From Amblyomma americanum (Eukaryota > Arthropoda > Arachnida > Ixodida > Ixodidae), in contig NC_135498.1 of assembly GCF_052857255.1 (NCBI RefSeq), positions 87,306,639 through 87,370,638 of the forward strand: a DNA stretch of 64,000 bases, read 5' to 3'. Numbering within the stretch: position 1 is the stretch's first letter; each line of letters opens with the position of its first letter. The translations under genes were made by a program, and so were the position numbers. Under the pieces are notes generated by a model that had not been told where the DNA came from, did no database searches, and saw only the letters and a program-made list of their open reading frames with translations. Shown here piece by piece: positions 1 to 12,090 of the stretch.

Positions 1-2424
1 GTACCTGGTAGTGTGTAAAGGTGATTTTGATAACAATTAGTTTGTGTGGAGCAAAGCTAGAGTTGGCTAAACAGTGCCATGGCCCTGGGTGTTTTTCATC
101 TTCACAAAGTGGAGTGAAAGGGTTCCCGATGGCCCTGACGTGATACGGAAACTGATGTGCGGTGCTTTCAACAGCAGAAAAAAAAAACAACGGCACTGTC
201 GAAAGACAACACAAATACACGTGGCAAAAACGCTTCTGTTTGTTTTTCGTTCCTCGTTCGCACTGCAGCTTTCGTTGAAGTCCGGCTGCGCGAAGTTCCT
301 GGTTGCCCCGACGTGGTGCGCAAGCTAAAGTGCTGTGCTTGCGGCTGTAAAGCATGGAAAGAAAAACGCGGCTGTGGAAGCGCACAACCCGAAGACAACC
401 GATAACTGCCGTGCTGCTTCATCATTCTTCATTCGAGTAGCTGACCTCGTGGGCCCAAACTTCCTTTTTAGAGCGATATGCAGCCACAAGCGACGTGGCG
501 CTTTCTGAATGTGCCGTGCGCCTTTTGCTTGTCGTGATAAGCGAGCGGTGGGTAGGACTGCATTTAGTGACTTTAAGACGGCAAGGCTCCAAAGACTGCG
601 TGCTGAAGGCGCGCTCTAGTGGATCTTAGACGTGCGTTCCTAAGTTGGCTATTCCAATCGCGTCTGCGGTTTGCTTTGACTTCACATTTGTCAGTTCCCT
701 GCGTTGTTCGAGAGACGAACGCAAAAATTTAAGCAAATTCTAGAACTAATAGGTGGTGCACGTATTCCAAACTCTTATTATCGCGCATTATAATTCCGGG
801 CCTGTAATTCAAATCCGTTCGAAAGAAAATCTAATGTGAGTGTGCGGAATGTCGTCAATTATTGCCTTGTGAATTTTAAACCTTCCTCTCATTTAGAACC
901 ACTGATGTGTATTGCATAGCTCATCATTAATTTTTTTCTTGTAGGTATTTAAGTTATCCCAAAATAGTAGCGCCCAATAAAGTTGCTCGTTCTACCTGCA
1001 TTATGTTTTAGCCATGGCAGGCAATTACATCGTGATCTGGAGATGAATGCGGTAGCTGAGGATGCTTCTCTGCCCAGCTTTTGCCGGGTTTCTCAGTGAT
1101 TGATGCGCAGGAGACAAACGAAAACGCGAAAGAGCTGGCAGATTCATTAATGGCGAAAGCGAAGCTGCCGATTGTAGAAACCCAACAGCTCGTCTGGCTA
1201 TAGCAGTAGGCGGCTGATTACGAACCCGGTTAGCTATGCAAACAAGATGAGATAATGTGTTAGAAGAATGTTGGAAACGAAAATGTTGCTTAACGACTAG
1301 CATTACAATATGCTAAAATACTTTCACCCGACTATACAATAGCAAATATATAAAAGCACTAAAAGAAAACGAGTGTTTTAAAAAGTAGTATGCGATAATA
1401 GGTGGCAAGAAAGCGTGAGATGACACCAGAAAGACTGCGTGAGAAATACGTAAAAATTGCAACGAAGACTTACATTCATACTTTTCGCGTCAAATTGAAA
1501 CGTGAAGCGGAACAGCGCGCGCATTTTCGTGTGGAATCTTTCTTGACAAGTGAGAGCGACATGGAGGGGAAGAATTTACAGGACAATCATTGGTGAGGAC
1601 GTGGTGAGCTATCCACATCCAGAAAAAATCGATTAATGCCGGAGATTGCCACTGCGCTCAACATTATTTCGGCAGCCACGTGCTACTACGGACACTGCAC
1701 TCAGCCATGCATTGTATTGCTAGCAGAGCACCTCAATTCGTATCACTCTACTTGCGTGAGGTAGTTTAACGCCTTAGACTGTTTCAGATATGCTGGACAA
1801 GATGCTCTCCCGTGAGGCGCGCATGAATTCTGGCTTACCTCGCTAACTCTCTCCCTCGCAGGTCGCCAGAAATGACCGCCATGCGTGTCTTCGTGTGGGC
1901 AATGGGCGACTCTGCATTTCTTTTGCTCGCAATCCCACCCTCTTTCTCAACGTACCACCCGACTGCGACCCACAAGCTAGCGAGGAGGCCTTCACTTGTA
2001 GACATCTTGAGTAGGTCATCGCTGCTCCTCAAAATAAGTTGAGTTCGATGACAGCCGCACTTTGTGAACATGTAGAACGATGCCAAACGTGATATTCTGC
2101 ACATTAATTTTTAGACCCACTTTACTGTTTTGCCTGTCTAATTCACTGATCATGCTTTAGAGTTCATCTCCGGAGTGGCTTAGCAAGGTAATCTCACCTG
2201 CGAATTGCAGATTACTAAGGCATTTTTTATTAACTCTTGACCCCAGCTGTTCCCAATCCATGCCTATGAATACTCCCTGTAAACAGTCGGTTGATCTGGT
2301 AGCGTGATTAGAAATGCACGTAGTGAATGCCAGCAATCTTCAGACAAAGAAATAATAAGAAAAAGCGGGCAGAGTGGTTGAGGGGACAACCGCGGGTTAA
2401 TGTCATCCTAGTTGAAATCAAGAG
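1..2424. other. No gene recognised; cysteine-rich coding-like debris near 120-405
   Basis: No splice-supported exon or transposon domain is recognised. In 120-405 two imperfect copies of a coding-like segment (PDVIRKLMCGA and PDVVRKLKCCACGCK) occur about 180 bases apart in different frames. They resemble cysteine-rich tails found in some transposon proteins. A short open frame at 1402-1596 begins only with GTG and is not credible. Confidence 0.3.
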
Positions 2425-2735
2425 AATCGGTTTATGGGGCTTTAACGTCCCATAGCGACTCAGGCAATGAGGGACGCGAAATCAGGAGCAAGAAGTGGGC
2501 TTGGGCAGAGCATTTAATGCCAAGACAAGATAATCGCTGGTCCTTAAGGGTAACGGAGTGCATTCCAAGAGAAGGCAAGCGCAGCAGAGGGCGGCAGAAA
2601 ATTGAGCGGGCGGATAAGATTGAGAAGTTTGCGGTGATAAGGTCGCCACAGCTTGAATTCGAAAGGGTTAAATGGAGAGTTGTAGGTGATGCCTCTGTCC
2701 CGCAGTAGGCATAGTCAGACTGATGATAACCAAGC
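2425..2735 (+). mobile_element. RTE-clade LINE 3' end fused to a SINE tail
   Basis: The frame at 2490-2705 reads KKWAWAEHLMPRQDNRWSLR, VTECIPREGKRSRGRQK and WRVVGDAS. This is the typical C-terminal end of RTE-type endonuclease-reverse transcriptases (WAGH..R..DNRWS.RV..W.PR.GKRSRGRP). A TGATGA-like tail follows at 2721. Just upstream, 2434-2475 matches the 3' body of the tRNA-derived SINEs elsewhere in the window, in antisense. Both parts are truncated. Confidence 0.75.
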
Positions 2736-3274
2736 GTGGCGTTCAGTATTCACTAGGAAATCAAGGGAAGAACGTATTCCGAAAGAGTTGACGATTTCAA
2801 GCCCTCCTTGTTCGTTGTTGAGCTTTAAACTGGGTCATATTCTCGTCATGTATAATTAACTAATAGCAAGCTTTTAATTTTATCAAACATATTGGTTAAT
2901 AAGGATTGCAGTGGTCTACTCCGCCGTATTTGATTCCCGCGACTGCGCAATTTCCTTTTCGTGCTTTTTCATTTTCTATAGCTGTCTAATTCTGTGTGCA
3001 TCTGATTCCAAATTGACGTTCATGTAAATTTTTGCAATGGCATCTTTATTCTCTCGTGTTTCGTGTATAATGTTTCACTGTATAACTGTTCATCTTTCTA
3101 CTTTCCTGTGCTGACTGTGCACTATTTATTTCTCCATTTGATATCATTACTCTATTAGTGCTTCACGGAGAAATACGAGAACCATGGTACGGTTTAAAAC
3201 GGAATACGCAAAAGCGGAGTAAACCAAGAATTGTCGAAGACCGTGGCTCTTAAATATACTCTGTTTTTGTGACA

Positions 3275-4510
3275 CTTTAGGTTTTATTATTTTATGTCGG
3301 CATTTTCTTGTACAAAACGCGTACTACAATCTTTGTCCGTAAAGTTTCGAGACTGAGTCCATTAAAAAATGCGTTTAACATTGAAATAATTTGTGCAGCA
3401 CCCCTTCGAAATAGTCTCCCTTGCTGCTTATACACAGCTTCCGACGCTTCTTGAGGTCTCGGAAGCACCTGGAAAACGCTTCGTTTGGCAGGGCTGACTG
3501 CTCCTTTGTCGTCGCGCCTTGAATGGCCTCCACGCTTCTCATACAGCGACCTTTTAGGGCTCTCTTCACATGAGGAAAGAGGAAAAAATTGCATGGGGAG
3601 AGGTGAGGCGAGTATGGCGGACGGGAAGTACAGTAATGCTGTGCTTGCCGAGAAATTTTGTCACGATAAGAGCAGTGTGCGGCCTTGCGTTATCGTGGGA
3701 AAGGCTCCACTGTTCAGATGCCCATAAGTCAGGGCGACGGCGTCGCAGTGCATCACGCATGTGTTGGAGCACGCGGATATAAAACTCCTGATTCACCGCC
3801 TGCCATTGTGGTATAAACTCGTGGTGTATGACACCTCTGGCATCGAAAAAAAACATCATTGTCCTTGTTTTGGACTTCTGTCGCCGCACCTTTCTCGACG
3901 CCGGAGAGCTTGTGGACCGCCATTCGGCGCTCTGCCTCTTTTTTGAGGATCCCATTAAAAACACCATGTTCGTCTTGAGCAATGATGCTGTCGACGAATG
4001 CTGCATCCTTATCTTCTTCGGAGAGCAAAATCAGCGCTCATTGATGCACACTTGTCCTTCTGGTCCTGCGTGAGGGAGTGTGGCACAAGTCTTGCATTCA
4101 GCTTTCGCTTCCCCAAGTTCCCACGCAACATTTGGTGGCATGTTTTCTTATTAATGTCGAGAGCATCTGGTAGTATGCGGACTGTAATGGTGTGGTTTTG
4201 CTGTACGATTACTCTGATCCGAGCTATGTTGTTTTCATTCCGTGATATTGAAGCGCGCTCCTGCCTTGTGCCGTCTTCCACCGACGTTCTGTCCGCAACG
4301 AAGCTCTTGTGCCACTCGAAAACTAGCCCCCGCGATACTGTCTCTGCCACGTTTTTTTGCCACTGTCTGCCACTCTTCCCTTCTCTCTTTTTTAAGTCTT
4401 GCTCAGGAAATGTTAGTTAGTTTGGAGAACAGATCAGGACGCTTTCACCAGTTTGCTAGATCTAACTGCGATATTTCGGTTCAGCTGATATTTAGGTCTG
4501 AAACCAAACT
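3275..4510 (-). pseudogene. Mariner transposase, dead copy
   Basis: Read on the minus strand: the helix-turn-helix half at 4350-4009 (FEWHKSF, INKKTCHQML, GNLGKRKL), the catalytic core at 4028-3566 (QDEHGVF, GVIHHEFIPQWQAVNQEFY, HDNARPHT), and the C-terminus at 3569-3375 (FRDLKKRRKLCISSKGDYFEG). At least two frameshifts separate them. The three catalytic positions read D, D and N: the last is CNFF where mariners have CDFF, at the usual spacing of 34 residues. Degenerate terminal repeats may lie near 3325-3345 (GTAAAGTTTCGAGACTG) and 4495-4515. It cannot encode active transposase. Confidence 0.85.
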
Positions 4511-4669
4511 GTACCTTCATGACGCACTTGTGTTCCCAGATATAAAAGAAATTTATGAGTGAAGCAGCATCAGAAATGAAGCATGTGAACTGAAACAACG
4601 CTATAGAATTCAGGTTACTTGCTCTGACATTAACTCAAAAAGATATCATTTGCCGGCAATAGCAGGCTT

Positions 4670-5094
4670 GTGTGCTCATACGGCTCTGAAGAAAATTCCC
4701 TGCGAAGCTTTGGCAAGAAGCCTCACAAGAGAGGAAGGGACAATCCGCTGGAAGCCAAGTGTTCAATCAAACGACTAGCAAGAGGTGCGCTCAAATTTTC
4801 TCAGCAAGTCGTAGTCAACGTCGTTCCTTACGCTGAAATTGTGCTAGAGAAACTGACAGTGAAAGAAAATTCCACATGTCTTCATGCTACGTGTCCCCAA
4901 AGAAAGCTTCTGGCCTCTTTGAAGAACTTGAATGATACGGATATTTGGTTGTTTCCTCCAACTGACATCACCCGGACACAGTCGTTTCCCCCAATATCTA
5001 CCTGAAAAACTACGGCCAGAGAAATTCAGGCCTGCCAAAAATTAAAAAGGCCGCTGCCTATGACACACTTATAAGCACGCTCGAGCGCAGATAA
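4670..5094 (+). other. Unassigned ORF with frameshift and poly(A) signal
   Basis: An open frame (4670-5005) encodes a basic protein with VVVNVVPYAEIVLEKLTV and CLHATCPQRK. A +1 shift near 4990 leads into a second open tail that reads NIYLKNYGQRNSGLPKIKK and ends LISTLERR at TAA 5092-5094. AATAAA follows at 5107-5112. The tail and its spacing to the signal look gene-like, but I do not recognise the family. It could be a decayed retrocopy or a terminal exon. Confidence 0.22.
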
Positions 5095-5139
5095 TAATGA
5101 TGCTGAAATAAAGGCATCCTGTATTTTCTTCTAATGCCT

Positions 5140-5234
5140 ACTTTCTTTTATCTTTGAAAATGAAAGGAAACTAGCCATCACATACTGAATGGTATTTGGT
5201 ATTGCTTCGTGTGTTCACTCGGATTACTAAATAT
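5140..5234. repeat. 95-bp direct repeat, copy 1
   Basis: Begins ACTTTCTTTTATCTTTG and ends CGGATTACTAAATAT. By eye it is identical to 6007-6101. The two copies bracket the gypsy protease fragment. Confidence 0.95.
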
Positions 5235-6006
5235 TGCCACGGACCTGGCTCGAGCTACCTGCGCGCTAAGCCGTGACGAGGACGAAGTGGTCGCGTCGCA
5301 AGTGACCCTAGCCAGAATACTCGCCCGTGGAGGCACCGTTACGGCATCGTCGGATATACGCAGTGCGGCTCTGCAATTCTCGGGGGCGGGTTTGGTGGCA
5401 GCGAGTTCAGTTGAAAATGTAACCAATCGATTTCGAAGGTCTATAGTCGCACCATTTTCTCGAAGAAAGTCGAGACCGAGAATGACGTCTCGTGAGCATT
5501 CAGGCAAAATGAGGAACGTTGCCACGAACGTGCATCCGCGCACCGTAATTCTTGCCGTACACATTCCGAGCGGCGTAACCACGTGGCCACCAGCCGTACG
5601 TATCTGTGACCCTGCCCACGGCATCATAACTTTCTTCAGCACCTTAGCCATCCTACCGCTCATTATCGAGTAGTCCGCACCCGTATCCACTAGTGCGCTA
5701 ACCTCCTTAGAGTCAATCAGCACGGGTATGTCAAGGGAGACCTTGGTCTTACCAGACCCAGTTGTCGGCGCCGTCTTCGTCGTCGTCGTCATCGGTATCG
5801 TGGTCGTCGATTCGGGAAGGGTCAGTCGGCGCGTCGGTGGAAGCTTTTCGGCAATACGGCGTTCGGCGGCCTCGCCTCTAGTTTTTCCGGTGCGGGCTCG
5901 AGGACCCACGCTGTGCACCAGTTCCATAGCCGGACTGATGGGGCGACGGATGGCGAGGTGAGGGCGATCGGGACGTTCGGCGCGGAGGAGGTGGTGAACC
6001 ACGCCG
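5235..6006 (-). pseudogene. Ty3/gypsy gag-pol linker and protease fragment without LTRs
   Basis: Minus-strand open frame from 6002. A proline/threonine-rich linker is followed by a retropepsin domain: ALVDTGADYSIMSG (active-site DTG), QIRTAGGHVVTP, FLILPECSRDVILGLDFL and IDLRNRLVTF. It is clearly the same family as the complete gypsy element at 52977-58915 (ALVDTGADYSVMNG, QIRTAGGHLITP). No LTR, RT or integrase accompanies it, and the frame runs on into the flanking repeat. It appears to be a captured internal scrap, not a normal insertion. Confidence 0.88.
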
Positions 6007-6101
6007 ACTTTCTTTTATCTTTGAAAATGAAAGGAAACTAGCCATCACATACTGAATGGTATTTGGTATTGCTTCGTGTGTTCACTCGGATTACTAAATA
6101 T
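6007..6101. repeat. 95-bp direct repeat, copy 2
   Basis: Identical by eye to 5140-5234. A copy on each side of the 772-bp insert is far longer than an LTR-element target duplication (4-6 bp). Confidence 0.95.
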
Positions 6102-8877
6102 CATAAGGAAGCACGCGTGCTCCGGAATTGGTGAACCCCTTCCATGCACAGCGCGATCGCCGCCGAGTGCTTTCCCGCACTGCTTGGTGAAGGTACTTGA
6201 CGAAGCGGTGCTGTGCAGAGGCCTAAATTTATCTAGGAGGTTTTGGCTCAATCCTGGGTTGTCTAACACTAGCTGTAAATGATGCACTGCTTGGTTTCAG
6301 CATTCATTTCTAGGCCATTGGTCATGCTGCTATCGCTTGTGCAGAAGGTGGATTTGAAACGACTACCGACAAGGCTAAAGGAATCGAGCCTCTGCAGTGC
6401 ACCTTGATGTTTTGATCACGAAGCTAATTTATCGTTATTGCTGGTTCTGAAATAATAATTTGGGTGCCACAAAGGCTGTGAATGCGTCACTCTAACCTTC
6501 ACTCCATAAATTCTGCTATTTTGCTATTTTTTCAATGGCAGCATATGCATCTGCATTGCGTAATCTCAATCACTCATGAAAACCGAAATACCCGGCTTAA
6601 AGAATGGCAGAATCACTGAATTTGGGTTTAAGTACTAACCCTCTGAAAGCTTTTGTACAATTTTTTTAATGCCTCCCATCTTTATTATCCACCTGCCAGG
6701 AAAAGGCGATAGCGCGCATGATCCAGCGAGCATCGCGGCGACAACGGCGATATGAACCGTTTTTCTAGGGCCAGGAGCGGTCAAAGGACGAATGGAGGCA
6801 GTTTCTAGCTATCTTACGCCAAGAAATCTTCATACAAGCTGCCTTAGTAAAGAAGCTTTCAGACTGACACAAGGCGGCCGAGGTACAATGAAGGAAGCCT
6901 TCCTAATAGTTAAAGGAGGTTTCAGAGTTCTTTCCCTAAGATGCCTTTGAAGTGCTTCAAGTTTTCTAAAGAGCTAAAAGAAGGCGAAAATTTTATCGCG
7001 TTAAGCTTCACATTCTCCTCACGCTACAGCAAGCACAAAAAGTGATGCAATGAGTGCGATAGCGCAGAAACGGAGACGCTGACATTGTGAAAATGTAGCA
7101 GACAGCTCACATCCTCCCTGCTCCGTTATCTCTGTTCGTCTTTGCCTCTGGATCTTCGCTTTAGAACGTTTATCACAGACTGTGCACAGTCAACACTGTT
7201 GTCACTGATCTCGCAACTGAGCGGACGTTTTCGTTTTTGAGATAGGACGGTAGAGAAAAGGAAGGCACGTTGCAGTGGAAGCCACTCAAGTAAAGTACTT
7301 CTTTAAACTGCTGTTGAGCATAAGGAAGGAGCTTCATTCGTGAACAACCTCATGAGTGGTTTCCTTTAGTGAAGTCTTCGATGCAGTTCTCTCTACTAAA
7401 CGACTAGCGCTCTGCAGCATTCTCTCGACAAGCGCAAAAACTTTGAAGAATGTCAAGTACGGAATGATTGCTTCTGCCAGTGCGAACAGTGTCATGGAAT
7501 AAAATTGAGAGCTGTATATTGCACACCATGCGAGAACACATTGGTTCTCGGCGTATACCATTTGCTTTCTGGATATTATCACCCATTTAAAGCTATGCCA
7601 CATGCGAAGGAATGAAATAGATTGAAGGAACACGTGATTACCGAAATTTTTGTTACACACTGCATCTATAAAGTAGATGTGCGGGTCGTAGATGTTTAAA
7701 AGTTTAAATTTTGTGCACTGCAGACTACGAAGCGATGCAAGCTATAAAATATATTTTTAATAACCATGAATATAATATGACGTTTCCAACACGCAGTCTA
7801 TTCCTAGGTTTTTGCGATAGTAGAACTATGCGAGCACGTACATCCTTATGCGCCGGTCACACAACTAGGTCCAACAAGCTGCGTACTCGATGCGGACGAT
7901 CAAGAAAAGCTATTCCTTTTCCACCCAAAATTCGCTCCTAACTGATTACACACCATATGCACCATATTTGTGAAAAGAAGAAACTGGTTCCTTTTAGACT
8001 GCATGTTCATTGCTCCTCAGATCGTCGCTCTTTATATCCTTACATCTAGTAGACTGTTCAAACGAACACGGCATCCAATGTAAATGCGGACGGACGTAGA
8101 TGTCTGGCTTTCAGATGTTGCATGTAATAGCTTCCGAGAAGCTTTATTTCTTGCTGTCTTCCCTTGTACTGTCCATGTCATATACGAATTTGCAAGGTGA
8201 AAGGTCTAACAAACCTTAGTAACATGACCTGCTGCCCTAAGCAAGAATACAAATTTTGTATACCGAGTGCCATATGTGATAAAATAGTCACTCGAGTTCA
8301 GAGGTGCAAGGCTCCTTGCAACAGAGCGTAAAATTGAACTATTAAAAAAAGCGCCACGCACCATGCCAGGTGTACATTCACGACCAAGTTAACGTTTGCA
8401 ATTCAGCGATAACTGAAAATATTTTTCGGCTTCTTGGCTTCTTGCCGCTGCAAGAGCATGAAGCGAATGAAACAAAATTTGAAAAGAGCACGATTAATTA
8501 GAGGACTCAACTAGGCGTTCGAATAGCCAGAGGCACGAATGTTTCGCCACTTCTTCGTCCATGCAGTAGATCCCTGAGCGCTTTGTAGTGAAATAATTTT
8601 TCAGTGTTTCTTATTTGCCGGTTTTTTCCTTCAGTGTAGCTTTACGAATGTAATCACCACTGGTTTATTTCACTCTAGTTCGGATGCTGGTAGCCTTTAG
8701 TTCGAAAGAGGAAATGATAGCTTTTGGTCAACACTTCACTTCAGCTAGGGTGGTCCCCGTGCTGAAGTCTTATGTCAATCATTGGCGTTTTCATCGGGTG
8801 TACGCCAATTAGAGCATCGTAAAAATTGGCCAAACGGAGTACGAATAATTGTGTAACTCTTCACTTACTAGTCGAGC
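6102..8877. other. Unassigned DNA
   Basis: No domain, splice-supported exon or repeat family was recognised. A minus-strand open frame at 7660-7334 ends LKETTHEVVHE at a stop, but it has no recognisable family and no firm splice site. Confidence 0.3.
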
Positions 8878-9333
<456 letters not shown>

Positions 9334-9630
9334 GAATATATGAATATCATGAGGAATATATGAGCTCTATGTGCTACATATATCTCGCGAGATGATCAAT
9401 GTCACGCAGTGTGTGCGTACTGTCTTCTAACTCAAACCACTCCAAGCAATTCATTGTATTCGGACATCATCACCCTACGTTCGTACCTTACAATGTCCTT
9501 TTACTTTTCCTTTCGCTCTTCGCCAGTGTGGAGTCGCAGGCTGGGAACACCTTACCGCCGGCTGACCACTCCTTAATGGAAACACTCAGTTTTATTTACA
9601 AGGATATGAGGTAGAAATGGGAAAACTTAC

Positions 9631-9852
9631 CTTCTGTACGGGTAAACGCAACTTAGTATCAACCAACTGCCCGAGGCTACTTTTGCCTGTCACAACAAGC
9701 CGAGCTGGACCATGCAAAATAGTGAATTGAGAATGTCGCATACAATTTCTGTCGATTTCTAGAGATTCTACTGGAACTTTTACCTTGTGTCCAACATAAG
9801 CTGATTTTACCAAAAAACGCACTTTTGTTTTTATACCACAGCGAGTGGTGAC
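9631..9852 (-). CDS. Internal exon, possibly alpha-2-macroglobulin/TEP-like (bait-region domain)
   Basis: Seen: 222 bases (74 codons), open throughout, preceded by TTTATTCAG and followed by AAG|GTAAGT. The encoded run includes KVRFLVKSAYVGHKVKVPV, ESLEIDRN, FTILHGPARLVVTG and TKLRLPVQK. Known: A2M_N_2 (bait-region) domains of alpha-2-macroglobulins and thioester proteins have the pattern 'V.F.V.S......Y.V..RG.LV..G.....L.LPV' followed by 'M.P.ARLLVYY'. The match is by pattern only and the downstream half is not seen nearby. The exon call is fairly firm; the family is tentative. Confidence 0.5.
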
Positions 9853-10212
9853 CTGAATAAATTACCTATCAAAATTCAGAGCTTTCACGGAGAGAATCAG
9901 CAAGCAGCAAATCAACAACCGTGTGGTGGTAGTGCAAAAATTACCTTATGCACAAAACGCGAGAAAGTGGAATATAAACGCTCTCAGAATATCTTGGAAA
10001 CAGTGAAAAGAATTTGGATCTTTTCATGAGTAACATACGCAGCTCTCTACCAGATTTGTGGGTAGTCGTGCTACGTGCTACTGATCCAAAATTGCGCTCA
10101 AGGGTCGTAACCTAGACATACAACACGCTGATGGGAGCACAGTGCAGAATAAGGGCAATGCTTGATTCCAATCCTTGCGTTTTTGTTTTCCGTTGCAGGC
10201 ATAATGGACAGT

Positions 10213-10314
10213 GAGCAACCGGGTGTTATCAAAGTGGCAATGTCTATAAAATGAAGGAAAATAAGAGCAACCGGGTGTTATCAAACTGGCAATGTCTATA
10301 AAATGAAGGAAAAG
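10213..10314. repeat. 52-bp tandem duplication
   Basis: GAGCAACCGGGTGTTATC begins at 10213 and again at 10265. The two units differ at one G/C position and at the 3' edge. Confidence 0.9.
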
Positions 10315-10829
10315 AATAAAAATCTTAGGTAACACGCTGGCAACCCCCAATGAAATATAAACGCGATAACGTATAGGAATCACTCTGCGTAAAATCACTT
10401 ACGTGAAACCGTTCACATGCAGTCGTTGTCTGTATTTCATGATTTATTTTTGCGCACTGCAAGTCGAACTAGGAATGGTTGGTAAGTGTTTCGCGCAGAG
10501 GCATCTCCGCAAGCTAACGCGTTCAGATTGCACTGTGGTTAACATTGCGTTCTCAATTTTTTTTGAAACAGTGACACACTGTGCACAGCTTCAGCATGTT
10601 TTTATTTGCGTGTTTTTTACACTTAGTATACAGCACAGCATACACCCAGAATGCAAAGTGATTACAGATCGACCAACAGAGTACATACACAGCCATATCC
10701 GAACTCGCATCACACTAGTCACCTCCAGATCACAAGCAAGTTCCTCTTTACACAGACAAGCGCTTTTGTCAATGCAATCATCACACGCTTCTTCGCATCT
10801 TCATGCATGTCCATTGTCAAGATGCTTTG

Positions 10830-10945
10830 CCGCTTTTGAACACATGAGCCTCTGGGGCTTAGAGGTACTACGTTCGCTTCGAGACACAGGGTACCGGAGT
10901 TCGATCCCCAGCCCGTTTGATCTATAGTTGTGACGTCAGACCACA
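10830..10945 (+). mobile_element. tRNA-derived SINE-like head
   Basis: TGGGGCTTAGAGGTAC resembles a pol III A box. About 40 bases on, GGAGTTCGATCCCCAGC resembles a B box (GGTTCGANTCC). It is followed by non-tRNA sequence with a TGACGTCA palindrome at 10931-10938. Too diverged to be a tRNA gene. Confidence 0.5.
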
Positions 10946-11589
10946 CAAACCACCATGTGGCCTTTGATGTCAACGCTAAATAAGATTTACTACGAAGGTT
11001 GTAATGCCACTGAACCTTTTGACCAATAGGCAATTATTATCCCACAGGCGAGGTTATTCGCTTCTCATGGGAAGTGTAATGCTATCGCGTTAAAAGCCAG
11101 CACATTAGAGGCACGACGGCACCGACGTCTCAGGGCCAGGCGGCATTGAGCAAGTTGTTGCGCGAAGCGCCTAGCATGTGCTTCCGTAATAAGGGCTTAA
11201 ACTTTGGGGGTCGGCGGGTCTAATGCCGCGTGCGGGCCGCGTGTCTAGGACCCAGCTATACCGGATACCGGCAGTTTGCCTCAGCACAACGACAAAGCAT
11301 GAAAGCTTCAAGCCGGATTGTTGAAACAAGACTAGCAGAACAGTGAAATTTATGAGTAAGCGTAAGGTGACCGACATTAGAAATTTTCATCTGTACAGAA
11401 TCGTTTAGGCATTAAAGAATGACGATAACCTAAAAGCGGTGAAAAGCAAAATAGATGTAAGCGAAAATAAGATGTGTGCTGTAAGAAACAAGGAGCGTAC
11501 TTGATTACCTATATGCCTAAAGTAAAAAAAAACAGACGAATAAATCTGCACACCTGTGTGCAGAAGCCGAAACAATCAGGTTGTTAACG

Positions 11590-12090
11590 AACGTCGAGTA
11601 ATAGTCCATCCCACTGCTAAGGTAAGTGGTAATAATGAAATCTTTGGAAGCACTGCAAATGCAGAAATGAGCTGGGAGGACCAGGTTACTGCATCAATGT
11701 ATTGAAGGACGGTGCGGATACTCTGATAGAGAAGCTTGCAACCATACATACGCAGTGCTTCAAGACCTCGAGCGTACTGGAATCTTGGAAGGATTTCAAT
11801 ATCTAAATTATGAAGAAACAGGACACAAAGGATTTGAACAACTGTAGACCGATCAGATTACTGTCTGCTGGCGACCAGGCACCCATTAAGGCAACCGATA
11901 ATAGAATTTGAGCAAACTTAGATTTCAGCCAACCAAAAGGACAGGACTGGCTTGCGTGAAGGCTGCTCAATAACAGACCATATCCATGTTATCAATGAAG
12001 TGGTATACAAATGCACAGAATGCTCCGATAAATTCTTTCTTGACTTCATGGACAACATAGGGCTTTCGAAAACAGGGAGAATAATACTGA
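11590..12090 (+). pseudogene. RTE-clade LINE reverse-transcriptase fragment
   Basis: Across several frames it reads KDGADTLIEKLATI, the equivalent of ESWKDFN, DTKDLNNCRPIRLLS, DFSQPKGQDWLA and ITDHIHVINEVVYKCTE, then a degenerate LDFMDNIG where RTEs read 'FIDYEKAFD'. These follow the order of RT motifs in RTE elements. It has many stops and frameshifts and is cut before the YxDD box. Confidence 0.75.

Noticed and set aside
1402..1596. Small basic open frame
   Set aside because: Starts only with GTG, no homology recognised, no splice or poly(A) context.
7334..7660. Minus-strand open frame ending THEVVHE
   Set aside because: No family recognised, an overlapping second frame is equally open, and no convincing splice sites.
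10833..10920. Possible tRNA gene
   Set aside because: Only A- and B-box resemblance; no acceptor stem pairing or anticodon arm could be made, and SINE-type flanks are present.
11171..11377. Minus-strand frame with a signal-peptide-like start (LRLLINFTVLLVLF)
   Set aside because: The remainder is arginine/proline-rich and looks like repeat DNA; no donor at a sensible place.
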